From positions 1 to 36,039 of the forward strand of contig CAJJBR010000121.1 of assembly GCA_905182475.1 (NCBI GenBank): 36,039 bases of DNA. The letters run 5' to 3'. Of the stretch, positions 32,048 to 36,039 are shown piece after piece. The position numbers and the translations under genes were made by a program. The notes beneath the pieces were generated by a model that saw only the letters and a program-made list of their open reading frames with translations, did not search any database and was not told where the DNA came from. Numbering within the stretch: the first letter of the stretch is position 1; every line of letters begins with the position of its first letter. This DNA comes from Akkermansiaceae bacterium. Its GTDB lineage: Bacteria > Verrucomicrobiota > Verrucomicrobiia > Verrucomicrobiales > Akkermansiaceae.

Positions 32048-32270
32048 TCAGCCCAGAGTGGGGCGCCCGCGCCATCCGCGAGTGGACTCTCTTCTGCACC
32101 GGGGAGGACCTCGGCGACGGGGCCCGCGAGAAGCTGGACAAGGCCGTGGAGAAGTTCGACGCCGGCGAGTCCTGGCTGACGAGCTTCTCCGGGCAGATGA
32201 AATTCAGGGAGTCGGACAGGACCGCCGAGCTGGAGCCTTGCTCTTCGATCGAGCTGATGTATGGGGAGGG
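32048..32270 (+). other. GC-rich coding-like fragment between repeat copies 2 and 3
   Basis: About 220 bases, clearly richer in G and C than the surroundings. The plus strand has one open, protein-like acidic reading: IREWTLFCTGEDLGDGAREK, then LDKAVEKFDAGESWLTSFSG, then MKFRESDRTAELEPC. There is no credible start and it ends inside repeat copy 3. I do not recognise the protein. It looks like a piece of a foreign gene captured between repeat copies. Confidence 0.45.
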
Positions 32271-32271
32271 C

Positions 32272-32347
32272 TGCTAGGAGTTTGCTTTTTGAGGGGTGCC
32301 CCTGTGGACGTTGTTGTGGTGATCTGAGAGGGGGAGAAAGGGGGTTG
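32272..32347 (+). repeat. TGCTAGG repeat, copy 3
   Basis: TGCTAGGAGTTTGCTTTTTG, then GTGGACGTTGTTGTGGTGAT, ending GAGAGGGGGAGAAAGGGGGT. Direct orientation relative to copies 1 and 2. The next 137 bases up to the sulfatase stop hold no gene. Confidence 0.8.
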
Positions 32348-32484
32348 GTTTCCACCACCCCGTCAGGCTGGATCCGCAGGATGGCCGGAATACCCAAGGT
32401 TAAAATCTTGGGCTAGAATCCATGTCCCCTTCAGGGACGAGACACTCCCGATGCCAATGCCTCAGTGACACTGGACGCGCTGCG

Positions 32485-35400
32485 TCACTCCACCAGTCTC
32501 ACCCGGTAGAACCCCCGTGAAGTTCCTCCCCGGCTCACCTCCATCGCGATCGGACCGTCCTGCCCGTCGGCGGAGATTGGAGCTCCCAATGAAGCCCAGC
32601 CACCCGGCGTCAGGTCGGTCGAGTGCTCGATCTGATAGAATCTCCAGCCCTTGCCCAGCCAGCTCAGCCCTTGCGTGTCGTCATCCCCCGTCGGAAGGGG
32701 CAGCAGATTGAAGCATTCGCTGCCATCCAGCGGGTCGGTCCCAAGCTTGAGTTCATCAACATCACTGGTGCCGTCCCCGTCGGCATCCGCCCCGCCGTCG
32801 CCGAGAGTGGTGAGGTCACCGGCTTCCCGGATCTCGATCGTATCAAGGATCCCGTCCGTGTCCGCATCGGTAGCGTCGAACCAGTAGGCCTGATTGGTGG
32901 AGTTCTGCGTCTCCGTAAAAAAGTCCGTCATCAGTTGATCCAGCTCCGCAACAATAGCCGGCTCTAAGTCCGGGAAGCTCGGATCTTCCTTCATGTTCGT
33001 GAACAGATCGACGTGGCCGTTCTGCGCACCACCAGGCGAGTTGGCCGGTTGGCTCAGTTTTTTGTAGCGCCCCTGATGCACGCTTTTATATTGGGAACGC
33101 CACACCACAAAGCGGGGCGCCTCCGCCAATACGGAGGTCTTGCCCTGCAGATCTTCGAGGATCGGCAGGCCGTCGAGATGGTCGGGAATACTGCGCCGCT
33201 GCTGATGGAGGATGGATGTGATATAGTCGATGGAGAACACCCGATCATGGAAATCGCGGTTTTCAGGAATTCGCCCCTTCCAGGAAACAATAAACGGTAC
33301 GCGTGTGCCGCCTTCGAGCACATCGCCCTTGAACCCGGAGAACGGATCGTTAATGGAAGCGTTGCTGCCAGTGGGGCCGCCGTTGTCGCTGAAGAAATAA
33401 ATAATCGTATTTTCCAGCAGGTTTTCGGCTTCGAGATAGTCCATCAACCGGCCGACTTCGCGATCCACCCCGGTCATGGATGCGGCCAAACTACGTGTCG
33501 CACCGGCGGGGATATGGGTGTTCAGATTTTGATCCGCCGCGGGCGGAGTGACCGGCGTGTGCGGCGCGTTGTAGGAGAGGTAGACAAAGAACGGGCCGGC
33601 TTTATTGCGATCGATAAAGTTGATCGCGCGAGTTGTGAATTCCGTGGTCTGGTAGGTATCGGTCGGCAGATCCAGATAGTTGACGGTCGTACTGCCCTCC
33701 AGCACTTCGAGGTTCCGGTTTTCATAACCACGACTGGTCAGCCAATCGCTGCCGGTGGTGCTGTACGGGAAATAATGGCAGGAGCCGCCATCCATCGCAT
33801 AGGTATAGTCGAACCCGCGGTGCCACGGCAGCACATTGGTTTCGTTGGCGGCAATGGTTGCAGCCAGCTTGGCGGCATTCTGTTCAACATGCCATTTGCC
33901 GATCATCGCGTTGGTATAGCCGAGATCCTTCAGGATTTCCGGCGCGACTTTCGCCACGGCCGTTTCCGGCAGCCCCTGATGGGAGCTGTTGTCGTCATAA
34001 TTGAAGCGCACCTGATACATGCCGGAAATCATTCCGGCTCGCGACGGGCCGCACTGCGGAGCCGTCACATAGCCGGCCGTGCAGCGGGTGCCCGCTTCGG
34101 CCAGTTTATCCAGTTCAGGCGTAAAGACATATTGGCTGCCGTTAAATCCGGTGTCGCCATAGCCCAGATCGTCGCAGTGGATATAGACAATGTTTGGTGG
34201 CGTCGTCGTGGCATCACGAATAACATTGAAGTCCACACACAGGCTATCGGCACCGGCAGGAACCGCTTCGAGCGTATGTTCCCCGGCGGAAAGCGAGGAA
34301 AGATCAAATTCAAACGGCGCGGCGTTGTCGGTGGCGACCGGCGCACCGTCGATGTTGAACACCACGCTCTGCACCGAAGCCGATACTTCCGCGCGGACGG
34401 AGAGTCCGTCCGTGTAGTAGTCGAGATCCACGATATCGCCCTGGAAGAAGGAGCGCAGGTCCGTTCCGTTTTCGACGAGAGTCAGGTCGTAAAGCCCGGT
34501 TTGGTTCTGCACGACCGCTTCGACCTGCGCGGTCACTGCAGCATCGTACTGCCCGGCAACCCCGATGCCGGTGACGAGCGAGGCGGGCATCGACTCCCAC
34601 GACTGCTTGCCGAGCGAAACCCACGTTTGACCGTTGGTCGAGGCGGCGCCATAGAGCGCATCGTCGACGCGGATGAGCCGGACATGGCCGTCCGTGCCGA
34701 GCGCATCTTCGACCACGCGCGTGGTTTCGCCCTTTTCATAGTTACGGCTCTGGAACAGCGCGCCGCGTGCAGGGGTGAAATAGACCCCGGCCGCCCGGCT
34801 CTGATCGTCGTTCGATTCGCGAACCATGAGGCCGGCTTTCGCCCAGGGATAGATGCCCGCGTCCACTGAAAACACGCGGGTCTCCAGATGAAAATCGCCG
34901 GTCAAGCTTGTTTGGTCGGCGAAGATGCCGCTATCCACATCATACTGGAAATCGCGGCTGGCCACAGTGATGCTGTAGACTCCGCTGGATTCACTGATGG
35001 ACGGCGAACCGACCGTTCCCAAGAATTCGGCAATGGTCACAGCGACTGAATCCTCCAGCGAGAATCCGTTGACCTGAGCAATGGCTGAGTAGGTTGTATC
35101 AAGCGTTGGCGTGACGGAAACCACAACGATGCCGTCGCCATCATCAAGAGCGATCAAATCGACGATGGAGGCATCCACATCGTTGACCAAAACGGCGCTG
35201 GTGGCGTTGGTGTCAAACGAAATGGTCAAATCGGCGCTCCCGCCAAAGGCAACCTCGGGAGCGGAGCTGGTGATGGTGGTTTGCCGGAGGTCGTCCGGAA
35301 AGCCTTGGATCGTCAGTTTCGAGACCCCGAACTCATGACTTAAGGCCGAAGATTCATGGTAATCCTCCCAAAAATAGAAACGGAAAACGGCATTGCTCAC

Positions 35401-36039
35401 GCCCTGGAGTGCAGCGACAGCCCCGACGTCGATATCGACGGACTGCCCATGGGACGCGGCCGTGAATGTACCGGTAAGCCGCCCCAGTTCATCGTCCGTG
35501 TCATAGCCGTTGGCATCGCCGTCGTGCAGCAGCGCAATGCCCCAACCCGACCCCGATGCGGTGGTGTTGGCATTTTCAAATCGGATACGGCTCAGGTTCC
35601 ACGCATCGCCGGCTTCGGATACCAGACTGAACTCCGCAAATAGGCCAGCGGTGTCCGGCAGCGGCGTTCCGTTGGGGTCGTTCGGTACCGCCAGCGCCTC
35701 CGCCAGATCGTTATGCGCCGACCCGCTCAGGTCGTCGATGATACGCGCCGAACCACCGAGCGCGTTGATGCCATCGATATCGCGGATGCCGGTATCGGTT
35801 TCGTCGCCATTGCCGCCGCGACCGCGCGTGATGTAGTTCACGATGTTGGCGCCGAAATCAGTATGCAGGATTTCGGGTGCATCCGTGATGGTGCCCTCCG
35901 GAGCTTCGACCGCGGCATCGTAAGTTGTTTGCAGGATAATGTCGGAGACGGTGTTTTGTTGAATGACAAAATTAAGAGCGCCACCGAGCAAGGTGTTGCC
36001 GGTATCGCCGCGGATACGCAGACGATTCCCGCCAACATA
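32485..36039 (-). CDS. Multidomain exported sulfatase, 5' end outside window
   Basis: The frame is open to the window edge, so the N-terminus is missing; about 1184 residues are visible. The N-terminal part is beta-rich. It is followed by an Ig/PKD-like segment and a concanavalin-like domain (RDFQYDVDSGIFADQTSLTG, YPWAKAGLMVRES) of the DUF1349 type. Next is another Ig-like domain, then a type I sulfatase. The sulfatase starts NIVYIHCDDLGYGDTGFNGS, with metal-binding Asp pair and formylglycine motif CGPSR (34039-34053), then IGKWH, and APHTPV further on. Aspartate-rich repeats (DADTDGILD, DADGDGTSD) suggest calcium binding, and the end SRGFYRVRLVE is a verrucomicrobial tail. It should hydrolyse sulfate esters on polysaccharides outside the cell. 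It needs a formylglycine-generating enzyme or anSME, neither of which is here. Confidence 0.92.
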   Translation of the reverse strand, partial: YVGGNRLRIRGDTGNTLLGGALNFVIQQNTVSDIILQTTYDAAVEAPEGTITDAPEILHTDFGANIVNYITRGRGGNGDETDTGIRDIDGINALGGSARIIDDLSGSAHNDLAEALAVPNDPNGTPLPDTAGLFAEFSLVSEAGDAWNLSRIRFENANTTASGSGWGIALLHDGDANGYDTDDELGRLTGTFTAASHGQSVDIDVGAVAALQGVSNAVFRFYFWEDYHESSALSHEFGVSKLTIQGFPDDLRQTTITSSAPEVAFGGSADLTISFDTNATSAVLVNDVDASIVDLIALDDGDGIVVVSVTPTLDTTYSAIAQVNGFSLEDSVAVTIAEFLGTVGSPSISESSGVYSITVASRDFQYDVDSGIFADQTSLTGDFHLETRVFSVDAGIYPWAKAGLMVRESNDDQSRAAGVYFTPARGALFQSRNYEKGETTRVVEDALGTDGHVRLIRVDDALYGAASTNGQTWVSLGKQSWESMPASLVTGIGVAGQYDAAVTAQVEAVVQNQTGLYDLTLVENGTDLRSFFQGDIVDLDYYTDGLSVRAEVSASVQSVVFNIDGAPVATDNAAPFEFDLSSLSAGEHTLEAVPAGADSLCVDFNVIRDATTTPPNIVYIHCDDLGYGDTGFNGSQYVFTPELDKLAEAGTRCTAGYVTAPQCGPSRAGMISGMYQVRFNYDDNSSHQGLPETAVAKVAPEILKDLGYTNAMIGKWHVEQNAAKLAATIAANETNVLPWHRGFDYTYAMDGGSCHYFPYSTTGSDWLTSRGYENRNLEVLEGSTTVNYLDLPTDTYQTTEFTTRAINFIDRNKAGPFFVYLSYNAPHTPVTPPAADQNLNTHIPAGATRSLAASMTGVDREVGRLMDYLEAENLLENTIIYFFSDNGGPTGSNASINDPFSGFKGDVLEGGTRVPFIVSWKGRIPENRDFHDRVFSIDYITSILHQQRRSIPDHLDGLPILEDLQGKTSVLAEAPRFVVWRSQYKSVHQGRYKKLSQPANSPGGAQNGHVDLFTNMKEDPSFPDLEPAIVAELDQLMTDFFTETQNSTNQAYWFDATDADTDGILDTIEIREAGDLTTLGDGGADADGDGTSDVDELKLGTDPLDGSECFNLLPLPTGDDDTQGLSWLGKGWRFYQIEHSTDLTPGGWASLGAPISADGQDGPIAMEVSRGGTSRGFYRVRLVE

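Noticed and set aside
31948..32397. N-terminal 150-codon extension of the intact PEP-CTERM protein
   Set aside because: It is made of repeat copies 2 and 3 and the fragment between them, and a proper signal peptide begins at 31947.
33013..34869. 618-codon open frame on the plus strand
   Set aside because: It lies wholly antisense to the sulfatase gene, has no recognisable domain, and is explained by the GC-rich third positions of the real gene.

Overview
The window looks like a chromosomal segment of a Verrucomicrobiota bacterium, probably of the Verrucomicrobiales type. The reasons are: two proteins with PEP-CTERM sorting tails, a large secreted sulfatase with a calcium-repeat C-terminus, a small conserved protein of a kind I know only from this phylum, few Shine-Dalgarno sites, and many short intergenic repeats. 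This placement rests on gene content only; the window has no rRNA or marker gene.

Layout. 1-766 is a gene-free block of stacked short repeats. 767-9698 holds a nucleoid-associated protein, a GT2 glycosyltransferase fused to a Rossmann-like tail, a small conserved protein, a class A penicillin-binding protein with an apparently dead transpeptidase domain, a MidA-type methyltransferase whose start codon overlaps that of the PBP, a tRNA-Leu(UAG), a 70-residue protein, a wrecked SGNH hydrolase gene and a GlcD-type FAD oxidase. 9771-11960 (minus strand) is a respiratory-accessory cluster: DUF420 membrane protein, a SCO-like protein with CPHC, and a cysteine-free SCO-like paralogue. 12079-17908 (plus strand) is one apparent operon: MoxR ATPase, a large membrane-anchored exoprotein, a four-helix-bundle (S23-type) protein, an ABC ATPase and an ABC permease. 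Its spacers are filled with repeat sequence. 18126-22447 holds a DUF808 protein, a small membrane protein and an HrpB helicase.

From 22448 the sequence is accessory and decayed. It has a possible MITE, a frameshifted PEP-CTERM gene, a heparinase-like remnant between two copies of the leader of the next gene, a four-FKBP-domain secreted protein, a blue-copper protein gene broken by an in-frame TAA, an FdhF/YdeP-type molybdopterin oxidoreductase and a DUF3024 protein. These are followed by about 1 kb of relics (SNF2 helicase tail, IS4 transposase tail, exonuclease-like tail) among repeat copies, an intact PEP-CTERM protein, and a multidomain sulfatase running off the right edge.

How the genes work together. 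The MoxR operon plausibly runs one export or envelope-assembly process. The 9771-11960 cluster points to cytochrome oxidase maturation. The PBP, FKBP, PEP-CTERM and sulfatase genes all act in or beyond the periplasm. I did not find a clear new multi-gene defence or catalytic system. The strongest leads are the PBP with all three transpeptidase motifs altered, the S23-type gene bracketed by inverted AT-rich repeats inside an operon, the A-B-B'-A' FKBP protein, and several families of small dispersed repeats, one of which supplies part of a signal peptide.
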